A stretch of 64,000 nucleotides of DNA from contig OY986966.1 of assembly GCA_963920575.1 (NCBI GenBank), positions 23,465,717 through 23,529,716 on the forward strand, in the 5' to 3' direction. The DNA is from Narthecium ossifragum. Taxonomy: Eukaryota; Streptophyta; Magnoliopsida; Dioscoreales; Nartheciaceae. Numbering within the stretch: the stretch's first letter is position 1; every line of letters starts with the position of its first letter. Position numbers and translations under genes: made by a program. The notes beneath the pieces were generated by a model. It was not told the DNA's origin. It saw only the letters and a list, made by a program, of their open reading frames with translations, and searched no databases. This document shows positions 1 through 11,700 of the stretch, piece after piece.

Positions 1-1602
1 GCAAAGATCAAGTTGGGGGGTGTGATAACGCGTGAAAATTGCACAAATCGCCCCTTTAACTAGGTCATGTTAGCTTCCGAGCAATGCTATTTTGATGGTC
101 TATGGTGCATTTCATGTATAAGAGCCTTCAACAAAGGTTAGGTCAAGTTTGGTGCTAAAACGAAGCTATTCTGGCAATCCTACATAAATGGGGTCGATCC
201 GACATCCAAAGGGGATCGATCTTATTATTCCAGCAAGAAGCGGGCCAATTGAAGCAAAGAGGATCGATCCCATTTTCAAAGGGGATCGATCTTGGTCGGG
301 CATAATCCAGATCCTGAGTTCACGGACGAAGGAGATCGATCCGCTTTCCAAAGGGGATCGATCCTTTTTGGTGCTGCGGGAAAAATAAAGGGCTGAGATC
401 TAATCCGAGTTAGGGTTTAATTAAGGCCTATAAATAGACCTTGTGAGAGGAATTTTGGCAGCCACCCATAGACGAATTTTCCTCTCCTCCTTGGTGTTTT
501 CTTGGTTCCTTTTCCTCAATAAAAATTAGGGTTAGGTCTTGAAGATAGATCTATGGCCGGAGCGCGTCATCAACCTTCTCCGATGGATCATCTCTTCAAG
601 ATGAGTAACTAAATCCTTAGTTTAGGAAATTCTATGATGTAATAGAGAGTTTATCTAGGTTTTTCCTATGGATCAGAGCATGTACTTATTGATGGTTTAA
701 TGGATTGATTTCAGAGTTTATATCTATTGGTAATATTTATTATGATGAATGAATTGGATGTTCTTTATGCCCTAGATTCGGCCTGTATTGTCTCGGTTTT
801 TCTGTGGTTATACAGCCGGATTCTTTGAAAACTCAAAACATAAAAGTTGTAGATCTCTTCCTTAGCTTTCCACCGAATCTTGAATCATCTTGTTTCGAGT
901 TCGGATGTGAAAGTTACGCTGAGATTACGATCGCTGGTTTTGAGCATTGCATGTTAGAGGTTAGGATTAGGACTTTTTCAAGATGCTTTCATGCTAGAAC
1001 CATGTTAGATCTTAGGATTGGATTTTAAACCCTAGATTATGATTGTAGGAGTGCTAGAACCACTACCTTAATGCTAGAACCATTAAGACCTATGGTTATA
1101 ACCTACAATTCGTTCTTTATCTTTATTGATTAGGCGATCTCAAAGTGCTAGAACCACTTTGATTATTCTCATACCATTTATCCGTTGATTTGATCTTAGT
1201 TCCGACGTAGACTTCTAATGAATCTATGTTGAGTGATAGTGGACCTAGCCGATCTTCTATCAACCTCAGAAAACCATCTAGAACTTATGGAATTGCTCTT
1301 ATCTTAGAAATGCCTAGATAGCTCTCAATTACGGATTAGAAATTCCTAGCCTTTTCTCTTATTGTTATTCCTCCGATTTAGTTTGATTCGAGTTAAAAGT
1401 AGTTCAAAGACCAACTATCATTCATCTTCCTTAACTGTTTGATTTACAACTATGCATGGTAATTAGACTTAATCATGTTTTTCATGTGGACCGACTCGAA
1501 CTCATTGCTATCTACCCATAAAGTAGTTAGTTAGTGATTTGAATTATAAATTTCTAATTTTGGCGTACTTGTTAAGACTACGACACTTTTCAAGGCGTGT
1601 CA
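1..1602 (+). mobile_element. 3' end of a Gypsy-type LTR retrotransposon (PPT plus 3' LTR)
   Basis: A purine-rich tract ending in six G (about 5-20) fits a polypurine tract. It is directly followed by TGTGATAACGCG, a typical LTR start. A TATA-box-like TATAAATA at 428-435 lies in the expected place for an LTR promoter on the plus strand. The likely LTR end is GGCGTGTCA, finishing near 1602. The internal part and 5' LTR lie left of the window, so no target-site duplication can be tested. The U3 part (180-365) holds several copies of GGATCGATC. I saw no coding sequence. The Gypsy assignment rests on the PPT/LTR junction style and is moderate; the right end is approximate. Confidence 0.6.
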
Positions 1603-2903
1603 AGTGTCACTATATGGCATAACAATAATATGAGGCACAATTATTCTACACATTCCCGGGAGTCATGACTCTCCCAGTTAACCACAAAGCAGTAAAAATC
1701 TAACTATCACAAGTTACAACTAAATAAAGCATAATAAACAAATGCAATTAAAGCTAACACATGCTTATCGAAAAACCGATTAAAATCCATAAAAGTCGGC
1801 AAAACAATCGGAAATACAAATCGTCGTAGAAACTCAAAGCAAAGAGTGAAATCACGATTAAAACTACCATAATATCCTAATTCTAACAATAGGAAAGACA
1901 TAAAAGGAAATCGAGTTGATTTGAAAACAAACCGTTAAAAACCAAGCTAAAATAGCTCTCAGCACAAAGGAGATCAATCTTCATGCCCATGAAGATGGAT
2001 ATTCTCCATTCAAGCCCTCTGTCAAGGGAAATGATCGATCTTCACACCCAGTGGAGATCGATCTTCCTTGCACAGGTCCACCGCCAAGGAGGGAGATCGA
2101 TCTTCATCTCTAATGAAGATCGATCCTCCTCGGGCCAGCACTGCACCCGCTCTCAACACGAAAGAGATCGATCTTCATGGCCGTGAAGATCGATCCTTCT
2201 CGGGCTGGGAGTGAGATCACAAGAGTGATCGATCTTCTTCACAAGAAGATCGATCCTTCTTGAGCACCGTCGGAAACCCACCGAAGAAAACACCGAAAAA
2301 CGCGCGAAATACAAAACCAAACTTCATAAAACTCAGGGATCTGATAGCATGGAACTAGGGGAGTCCGAAAACACTAAAATACCGGAAAACCAATGGCTAC
2401 AAACAAAGATCTAAGCTAAAGAGAGAGACAAAGGAAACCTAGGTTACCAAATCTTAAAATCTGGGTAGAGATCCCTACCTAGAACCGATGGAAGGCTCCA
2501 AATCCAGCTCAACAAGCTTTGGATCGTCCAAACGATCCTCCCCAAGCTGCCGAATTCGACCTCCTTCCAAGATTTTCAAAGAAATCAAAAGGAAGGAGAT
2601 GGGTTCTACTTATAGAACCAGTCATGACCAGAGAGATCGATCTTCACCCCCATGAAGATCGATCTTCTTCGTGACAAGGCGAAGACTTTCCAGGCACAAG
2701 GAGATCGATCTTCTATGCCGAAAAGATCGATCCTCTCAACCTGGAAAGTGGAAAACGAGGAAGCAACGTGTCCCAAACCCCGATCTTTCTATCCAGGTCA
2801 CACCTAAGGGTTCTAATCAAACAAGGATAACATCTCAAGGTTGTGGGTGCATAACGCGTGTGTGGAACAACCCTCGACGCACCCGGTCGAGCCAGGTCTG
2901 ACA
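1603..2903 (+). repeat. LTR relic with GATCGATC hairpins
   Basis: This gene-free stretch resembles the other GATCGATC-bearing LTR relics in the window (30.2-32.6 kb and 52.6-54.6 kb). It has a run of inverted repeats in which GATCGATCTTCAT is followed a few bases later by its complement: 2095-2125, 2166-2195, 2227-2255 and 2635-2664. A segment near 2845-2870 resembles 32515-32545. No protein-coding segment is visible. Boundaries are uncertain. Confidence 0.45.
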
Positions 2904-3812
2904 TAAGATCCATTGGATTAAAAAATAAGAAAAGTTTTAATATTTGATTAAATCTTCTCCCATCTTATCATTTGTCTTACCAAACATGAGAGAAGAGTTT
3001 AATCTCTCACATCATCTTCCGGAAGAATATATCCTGAAATATAATCTCCCGGGAGATTATATCCACTCATATCATGTCTCACAAAATAAACGTGACCATG
3101 AAGTAGCAGACGAGTGAAAAAAGTGAAGCAAAGTAGGAGAGAGTAATTTGATCTCAGCCAAGTATCAGCTTTAATAATTTGTGTCAATTAGGGGTGAGTA
3201 ATCGGTTCAATGTTCCGTCAAGATCTGAAGAACTGAAATGTTCTTGAACCGGTATGTTAAAATTCAATTTTAAATTGAATTAGTGTACAAAACCAAATCG
3301 AATTAATGCATTCTAATATTTTAAAAACAGAACCGAATGAATCATATTTTTTTCCTTAAAATTCTAGTTTTTCGGCTTTAACTGAAATGTAAAATGGAAT
3401 GCATTCTGGACATTTTAAGAGTAAATAACTTAACCAAAACAAATGGACCGGAAAACTAAAATGATTGGAATGAAACTATTCAATCCGCTTTATTTTTGTG
3501 CTTTCGATTTAGTTTTGCTTACCCTACTACTAAGTTGGGTTGGGCCAACTCGTTGCCAAACTCTTGTTTGTATAGGTATGGATCGAGGAAAAAGGGAACA
3601 ATTTTTTTTTCTCATTTTATTCATTTTTTCCATTTTATCTATTCTGTTATTACTATTATTTTATTGCATTCTATTTCTTTTGTTCCTTTTCTTCGTTCTG
3701 AAAAAGGGTACCGGGAAAAGTAAATAAAGGATTAATTCGTTCTTGATAGTTATTGAACGTACTCTAAATCGGAATCGTGTGGAAGTACTGCTTGATAATT
3801 TCTACCAACTTA
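2904..3812. other. Gene-free AT-rich spacer
   Basis: No recognisable gene. The short T-rich open frames around 3440-3730 are low-complexity and look like chance. The next transposon starts at 3813. Confidence 0.6.
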
Positions 3813-5325
3813 GGGCCAGTTTGGTATGGGGTTAGAAAAAGTGAGGTTAAGGGGAAATATGGTTAGAAAAAGTGGAGTTAAGGAATGGGGATAGAAAAAA
3901 GTAAAGTGATGGTGGTAGGTGGAATGGGAATAAAATAATAATGATTACTTTTGTGGCATGTTTGGATAGCCCATTCCGGCCGGAATGGAATAATACCATT
4001 TTCCATTCCGAAGAGTCATTTCGTCGTTTGGTTCGTCCATTCCGGCAGGAATGGAATGCCTCATTCCTCCCGGAGAAGGAATGAGCCATTCCTCCCACCC
4101 CCCCTTGGGATTGACCTATTCCATTCAGGCCTGAATGGGGAATGGGATGTCTAATGACCTAATTACCTTTATCTGATTACTCATCAATTTTTCTCCACCA
4201 TTGAATCCATCAGGGGATTTTTTGTTTGTTTGTTAAGAAGACTTTGTAGAAGTCATGGATTTCGTCGTGAAACATGTGAGATTTTTTTCCATCGACAATA
4301 ATTCTATGACAATAGAATTCATGACCAATGAAGAAAAATTTTGCATCACAACAACAAAATTAATGTTTTACTCTGAATGAATTATCACATGTGGCACTCT
4401 TTAAAATTTAAAGATCCTAAAGGTGGCATTCATTGACTCAATATCCAAGGGCCTGTTTGGCAGCCTTGGATCCGGCGGATCCAAGGGATGGGAGGGATGC
4501 GTGGATCCCGTCACAGGATCCGTGCGTTTGGATCAACATTGGATCCCGATCGCCCACGCCGGTTTTGGAATCCATAGGGCGGATTCCGGATCCGCCTCTC
4601 TTGCCAAACAGGCCCTAAGGAAGCAGCAGGGAAGATTCAGAGGAAGCTTGTCACTCACGCTCTCAATGGCAGCATTTCTCGATTATAATTTATCCATCTA
4701 CTTTAGTTATCTAGCATGCATGTTATGGAACAATTAATAAAGATAATTAAAATCTCAAAAGCTCTCGAATTAATTGTGATCATCATTATATGGGTTTCTT
4801 AGCTTCTATTTCCATTGGACTATAGTCAATCATGAAGTCTCTCTATAATTAATGAAGTTTGTCTTTTACCACTGTTTCATGCTATTCTAATCTAAAATGT
4901 TGAGCTTGATATTTTTACGTGTGCATGGTAACATTAATTTTTTGAAAAGTTAAGCCCAAAACAAGTTATGGCCGTCTCATTTGTTTATTGCTTTACAACG
5001 CTGATTGGGAGCCCACAAGTAAATATATATAACCGAATATGAATATATTAATAAGTGTTGTATATATTAAGGGTATCTGGTCATCTACACACTACTCTCA
5101 TTCCCATTTCATATTCATTAGTGCGCACCAAACATATGAAACCATCATTTCTATTTTCAATTCTTGTTCAACCAAATACAATAATCATCATTCCATTTCT
5201 CAGTCTATTTCATTCCACTCTCCACTGCAAACCAAACGTGACCTTAGTGTTTTGGAGTAGGAATGGGGATAAGAGGAGTTATTAACCCCCCTCCCCTAAA
5301 CTTTAACCCCATACCAAACATGGGC
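3813..5325. mobile_element. PIF/Harbinger-like non-autonomous element with TTA target duplication
   Basis: The left end GGGCCAGTTTGGTATGGGG and the right end (5305-5325, which reads GCCCATGTTTGGTATGGGG on the other strand) form terminal inverted repeats. The trinucleotide TTA flanks both sides (3810-3812 and 5326-5328), as expected for PIF/Harbinger (Tourist-like) insertions. The interior carries short palindromes built on CATTCCGGCCGGAATGG (about 3969-3986) and a nested MITE at 4449-4615. No transposase frame was recognised, so it would have to be mobilised in trans. A 1.5-kb length is long for a MITE and probably reflects nested insertions. Confidence 0.6.
4449..4615. mobile_element. Tourist-like MITE nested in the Harbinger-like element
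   Basis: Perfect 14-bp terminal inverted repeats GGGCCTGTTTGGCA (4449-4462 and 4602-4615, inverted). The flanking trinucleotides are CAA on the left and TAA on the right, a near-match for a 3-bp target duplication. The interior is rich in GGATCC-type palindromes and has no coding capacity. Confidence 0.65.
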
Positions 5326-5745
5326 TTAAAGCCCTTATTATGATTCGTTTTACGCATAAATATCTCTTTTGTTTTATGCCTTACATTATCTCCATTACTG
5401 ATCCTTTGTGTACATTGGTCTTTCTAACCGTCCACTAATTTTTGATTGATCGCAGTATGATATTACATAGGGGGCGGTAGTAGAAAATCCATATACTCCA
5501 TACAGTTGATCTCTCGCGGTGGCTAATCATTTGGTTCCGTGTCAACCAGTAGAAGTGCGGTATACAGTCAGCAGTTTGTCTCCGCGCGACACCTGTTTTC
5601 TATAATAGTTTCGTTTCGTTTTGCGCTCCTATAATAAAGTTAAAAGGCAGCGTGGGCGGCGACGGGCGCACTATTTGCATTTATTTATTTGACTTGGATA
5701 CTTTTGACGGAGAAGAGAGAGAGAGAGAGGAACCTTTTGACGACG
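5326..5745 (+). promoter_or_regulatory. Upstream region and 5' UTR of the CLT-like gene
   Basis: This stretch separates the Harbinger-like element from the CLT start codon. A TATA-like TATAATAAAG lies near 5630, about 115 bases before the ATG. A GA-dinucleotide run (about 5711-5730) just before the ATG at 5746 is typical of a plant 5' UTR. An in-frame ATG at 5689 would add 19 residues encoded largely by that GA run, so I prefer 5746. The transcription start is not determined. Confidence 0.4.
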
Positions 5746-8700
5746 ATGACGTCCTCCTCCTCCTCCACCGGCGCCGCGTTCCTCCGCCGTGTCGACAATC
5801 CCACAATCCCCGCCCCTTGCCATCTCCGGCTCCGGTTGCCCGATCCATATCCGGTTGATCCAGGATTCGGGCCTGGCGAGGATGGAGATTCTCGGGCTGG
5901 GAGATTGCGGAGGCCGGGGTATGGGATGTGCATTATGGAGCCGGTGGTGGTGCGATCGGATGGACGGAGGGGACCGAGGAGGAGGAGGAGGGGATCGGTG
6001 TGCCTCAGCTCGCTGGGGGAGAGGGTGGGGGAGGCGGAGGAGAAGAGGAAGAGAGCGAAGGTGGTGGCTGCGGCGGCGGCGACGGTGGTGCTGGGGACGG
6101 GGAATCGGGTGCTCTACAAGCTCGCGCTCGTCCCTCTCAAGAACTATCCCTTCTTCCTCGCCCAGCTCGCCACCGTCGGGTACGGATACGAATGCCTCAC
6201 CCTCTCTCTCTCTCTCTTCCCCTCTCTCGATCACCGGGTGATCGCTCTCTATTTTGCTGTTTTGATCGAAGGATAGACGGGTCGATCCGACGCCGTTTGG
6301 ATCTTTTCCTTTTCGATCTTTTTCCGGTGTTTATTTGGCACGTTCGATGCGTTTGAAACTGTATATGGCACGTGCGAATGAAGCGTGTGTTCTCCTTGTT
6401 GTTTAATAAAGGCACCGAGAGCGAGAGGTAGGGCCAGGGCCCCTGCTAGTTCTTCGTTATGGATTAGCTGTGCCTGTGAATGGCATCTTGAGATAGCACT
6501 GTCGCCTGTCGGTGAACATGATTTGATATCTAATAGTCAAATGCCATCAATAGCGTGACGGGAAGGACGGCTCGTGGGAGAGGGAGGAGAGGTGGCAATG
6601 TTTTCGAGTCTATCTTGGTGGTTGTTTGATACGTTGGAAGGTTGGAATTTAGGTACTGTTGCGTGTCGTTGTTTTGAATTCATTTTTATGCATGCTTTAT
6701 ACATCCAGACAATTCGTTGCTAGTCCAGGTTGCAGGTAACAACAGAGGTTGTACTTAGGTAAAAATGGAACCCCCTATATTATTCTAGTGCGAGAAGAGT
6801 GAGTTAGTGAAATTTGGCCCAGAACTCCGTGCTTAATTAGGTAACAATATCTTGGAGGATGTTGTCATATATATTGGAACAAAAACAATTCTTTCCCGGT
6901 AAAGCGAACTTCAATTTAGTTTCTACGACTGTAGTTTATTCTATTTAACGTTGAGCTTGGAGTACCACCTTTGATGTCATCCACTGTTAGACGGTCAGTT
7001 TTTCTAAAACTTTTCTAAAACTCATGTCCACGATTATGCGACGTCTTTTGTGTTTTCCAATCCCATGAGGTTCTCTCCATTTTCATGGAGGATATTGTCA
7101 TAGATATTAACAGTGGATATTTTTGTTTGTCAGATATGTGGTTGTATATTTCTCTGTCCTATATTTTCGGCATCATGCTGGCATTGTCACCAATGAGATG
7201 CTTTCTCTGCCAAAGACTCCATACCTAGCTGTGGGACTCTTGGAGGCTTTGGCAGCTGCCTCAGGAATGGCAGCTGGAGGTAATGATATTCATTGTTTAC
7301 ATATCCATCTTATAGGCATTGCATTTGAAATTTCAGCTTTTTTTTTTGTTGAGGCTTCTATTTTTGTCTAAGCTACTGGATTCCAGTTTTGATACATTCT
7401 CAGTATGTGGACTGCAGTTTGTTGTCATGTTCTCAATAACTGTTCTTCTTGAGTCAGATTATTTCCTGGCAGTTATTTCGAAGATGTATTTAATGTTTTG
7501 TTAAGTTTCGAACTTAGGTTACTCTCTTTTCTCCTTACTCTTTAGATCTTGGGTTTTCTTGTGTGGTGATGTTAAATGCCATTGAGTATGTGAAGTTTAC
7601 AATTCTCAGTAGATGTCATTTATATGCTCTATTTAATAGCAGCAGTGCTATTGTCTGAGATCATGTCGTTTATATGCCCTATTTATGTACTTTTGTGTGC
7701 TTTCCTGTTAAGTTTATGCTTGTAATAGTCCTGTTCAAGTTTCTATTTGCTACTTATGATCTATATGAGTGCAGCATGCCAATAGATGTTTGTGTTTTTT
7801 CTGTCTTAATTTGATGCTGAGCTACATGCATGACACTTAGTTTATCGATGTTTTTGTACTTTGTAGATGATCTACTTGTGACATTAGTGTTCCTCTTTTG
7901 TATATGGCATGAGCGTAAAAATTTTAATCTAACTCATTGTCTATATATCTTGTCTCAATCAGCTGTCCTTTCAGGGGAATCGATTCCAATATTGTCACAG
8001 GTGGTTAAATTTCTGACAAAATTCTGTATATATCATCATTTAACTCTTTAAAGTTGTGTTGCGTAAACTGCATTTTCCTTGATGCCCTCTGCAGACTTTT
8101 CTTGTTTGGCAGCTTCTCTTGTCAGCCGTTTTCCTAGGGAGACGATTTCGAGCGAATCAAATATTTGGATGCCTTCTTGTGACTGTCGGTGTGATAATAA
8201 CTGTGAATAGGTTATCTCCTATGAACTACCTGGATGCATTGAGAAATTGATCATGCTATAAGAGATGTTTTTTTCGTATGATCAAGCTGGTTAATTCATG
8301 TAGATTCCTAGATCACTCCTTTGCAATGAGATGTTTTTTTGGGTTCCCTCATCTTTGCAATGATTTATCTAGTTCACGATCACCCTCCTGAAACTGACAT
8401 AACACCTGCCAGACGATATTTCTTTTTGTTATTTATAAGCTCTTCTATCTTTACATTATCATTGACAGTTGCCTCATGCATTTGAATGTCATGATAATTC
8501 TTTGGCTCAATACATGAATTTGTGGAGCAGTAAGTTTTGGCCACATATGTTGGAATTAGTTGTTGGGACGGCTGTAGGGTAAGGCAATGAAGCAACAAGC
8601 TAGTTAAAACTTTTAGGCAGCTAAAGTAACAAACAATTTTAAGGGATTTGAGCACTTCCTTTCAAAAACAGAGATTCAAACACGAATTATTGACAAAGGC

Positions 8701-11700
8701 CATAGTTTTAGTTGCTCTTCTGAAGGTGGGAAGATACAATTAAATAGTTCTGTGAGCACACATGTCTGTTGAGGCTGTTAATCAAACTTGAATGTAGCTA
8801 ATGCACAGAACACCATTTCTTAGCTTTTATGAACCTTACTCATACCCTAAAGCGGTAATGCAAGTCAGAACAGAAGCATATTAACATGTAGGATGGCCTG
8901 GACATGCTGCATTTCCTCGGTGGCAAGACACGTGTGTTCACCTTGGCGGTTCAAGGATCAATTCACTGTGTAGTGGAAATAGGAGACCCTTCATCGGCAG
9001 ATACTTGATGTTGGACCTGCCACCATGTCCTGCCCCGATTCCCGACCAACCTTGGAAGCTGTGGGCAATACCATACCCTGATACCAGGTGATGAAAGCTT
9101 ATCGAATCTGACTGTGCCATACTTTTATGCACAAGTGGAAGCAGTATAAACCTGTGAGTTTCCAACATAAAATAACAGGGGGCAAAATACCTCACATCTA
9201 CAAACTTACGAATACAACATGCCATATTTCATTTATATTATGGTCAAAGATATTGTAAACATCACTTTTTATCATCATCATTGCAAGAGTTATAATACTC
9301 AAGCCCGTAGGTGAGAACTAAATTCTCAATACAGAAAATCTGTGTGATTGAGGGCTTTCCTTTCTTTCAAAGGACTTGCCTAGGTGAGTAAAAATCTTCT
9401 CAATTAAGACTGACTGAGCCAATGCTTGCTGGATATTATCGGGTTGATCTTGACCCAAATCCATAGGCGCACAGATGGTACGTCCTTCCATGGTGCAAAT
9501 TTCGCTTTCCAAGGATTTTGCATCCATCCACATTGGCTTTGTGACTACTAACACCAGGTCATAGTCTTCAAATCCCTGTCGCGTTAGTACTGTGCTCCAT
9601 GACCAATTCATTTTGCTGCCGAAAGGGCTGGGTGATGCTGATGTTTCATTATGAAGGTTGAAAAAAGTCATTGCTATCATAGTGACTTGCATAGAAAAAT
9701 CTTGAAGTGTCAATTAATTGTCAACCATGCTTCCTTCTCAGAACTAGTACTAATGTGATTTTTGGCAGCATTTTTTATGATTATGTTATCAGCATTACCT
9801 TTGATAATGATTATTTTACATTCATGTGGTAACTCTTATGCAATGACACATCTGTCTTCTTATCTTTCTCAAGCTAAACTTCGTTTGCTTTTCAAAATGT
9901 TCTTGTTCTATTCTGATTGAAACTTTTCAGGATAAGTTTGTGAACCATCTTCTAGTTTTGTTTTGCTTTGTCATTCTTTAAGGAGGTATCCTTTTGCTGC
10001 GTATAGCTTTAGTTGGCTAATCTTTTCAAATGCAGTGGATCTGGTGCTGGTCTTTCACTAAAAGGTGTCGGCCTATTTTGGACACTTTTGATGATAACTT
10101 CCTTTCTGTTTCAAGCTGCTGACACAGTCTTAAAGGTTATTATGATGTTGAGTGAATTTGAAGTTCTATCCTATCAATATACGGAATCTTCTTTTAACAT
10201 ATTTGTCTTAAACCACTTTTAGGAGATAATATTCTTGGATGCTGCCAAGAAATTGAAGGTATTTAGGTTGGCATTCACATCTTTGTCACTCTGTTATCTG
10301 TAAGCTGCAATTAAGTTTCTCAAGGAGCTATTGTGACCTTTATGATCTTAGTTGGTTGACTATGCAAAGAACTAAATAGTAAAATCCAAAATATTGCAGG
10401 GAGGATCAGTTGATCTTTTTGTGGTGAACTCTTTTGGATCTGCTTTCCAAGTAAGAACTCTGGTCTCAATATGAATTTACTACCCACTGTACAAAATTTA
10501 AGCAGCCTTTCTGTCTTCTGAACTTTGACTCTACATTTTAATGCCCTTCATGCAGGCAGTGTTCATATGTGTCCTAATCCCCTTTCTTTCAAAATTATGG
10601 GGAGTTCCATTTATTCAGCTGCCCTCATATATTAAAGATGGAGCAGCATGCTTTCTCAATATAGGATCTTTATCCGGTGGTATGTTGTTGACATCTGGTC
10701 GCTTCATCTTTTTCTCTGTTTTTTAATCTATTTGGAGTTCTACTGATTAGACTACGAGAAATGGTTATTGCCTTTTGTCCTCTTGAATTTTCTACTATAA
10801 GTCAACCCTTCGATACTATCTTTGCGTTGAATATGTCAGTCAATTGCTTCAGCAGCCCAATATTTCCTAGGTGATATGTGCTTAGGATTGTAGTAATCCA
10901 TGTCAGCATTTCATTCTAGAAAAATTAGATTCTTAACAATATCTCGCGTCTTATGAACTTCCTGCCTTAATACGGGGAGATCAGTTTTAAATGTCAACAA
11001 AAATATTCATGTCTTATTGAGTTATTTCATGTCATTATTAATTTTAATTTTAATTCTAATTTGTAAAGCAGTAAATGACGTATTTCATGTCTTAAATTAT
11101 GTTTGTATTTTATGTGAAAATGTGGGTGAGTTCACTCTAGTTACGGTGACCTTTACCTTTATAACTATTTTATGTGGATCACTAAATTATAGTTGTTGCT
11201 GTGTTATTAATCAGATCCCTTGAAAACCTGACTGCTAGTGATAGTATGTCATGTTGAGAAAATGTTTTTCAAGCATGTCAATAAGTAAAGTGTCCTTCCA
11301 AAGTCTTAATTCGCAGATTGAGCCTTCCAAAACTGCAAACATACCTAGTGTAGATGAATGAGAATTTTCTCTGATCATAGAATATTTTATAATGTCAAGC
11401 ATTTTCTCTATACAATAATGCTGTTTTAGTCTCAGGATGCGAAGGAGCACCACTGCTACCATTGCTGTTCATATTAGTTAACATGGCCTTCAATGTATCA
11501 CTGCTGCACCTTATCAAGATCTCTTCAGCCGTGGTCTCTTGCCTTGCTGCAACTTTCACAGGTTCGTCATCTAGCTAGTCCATTCGATTGCTATTTCTTT
11601 TTTAACAACTATTGTAATATACAGCAAAACAAATAGTTGAAATCATATATGTTCTCCGAGATTATTATCTTGTGGAGTTTTTCAGCCAATGGTTGGAGAT

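Noticed and set aside
5689..5745. Upstream in-frame ATG extending the CLT protein by 19 residues
   Set aside because: The extra residues come mostly from a GA repeat, which is typical 5' UTR sequence; 5746 starts a Ser-rich leader more like a transit peptide.
5671..6241. Alternative frames on both strands over CLT exon 1
   Set aside because: GC-rich shadows; only the frame from 5746 continues into the other exons with family-like protein.
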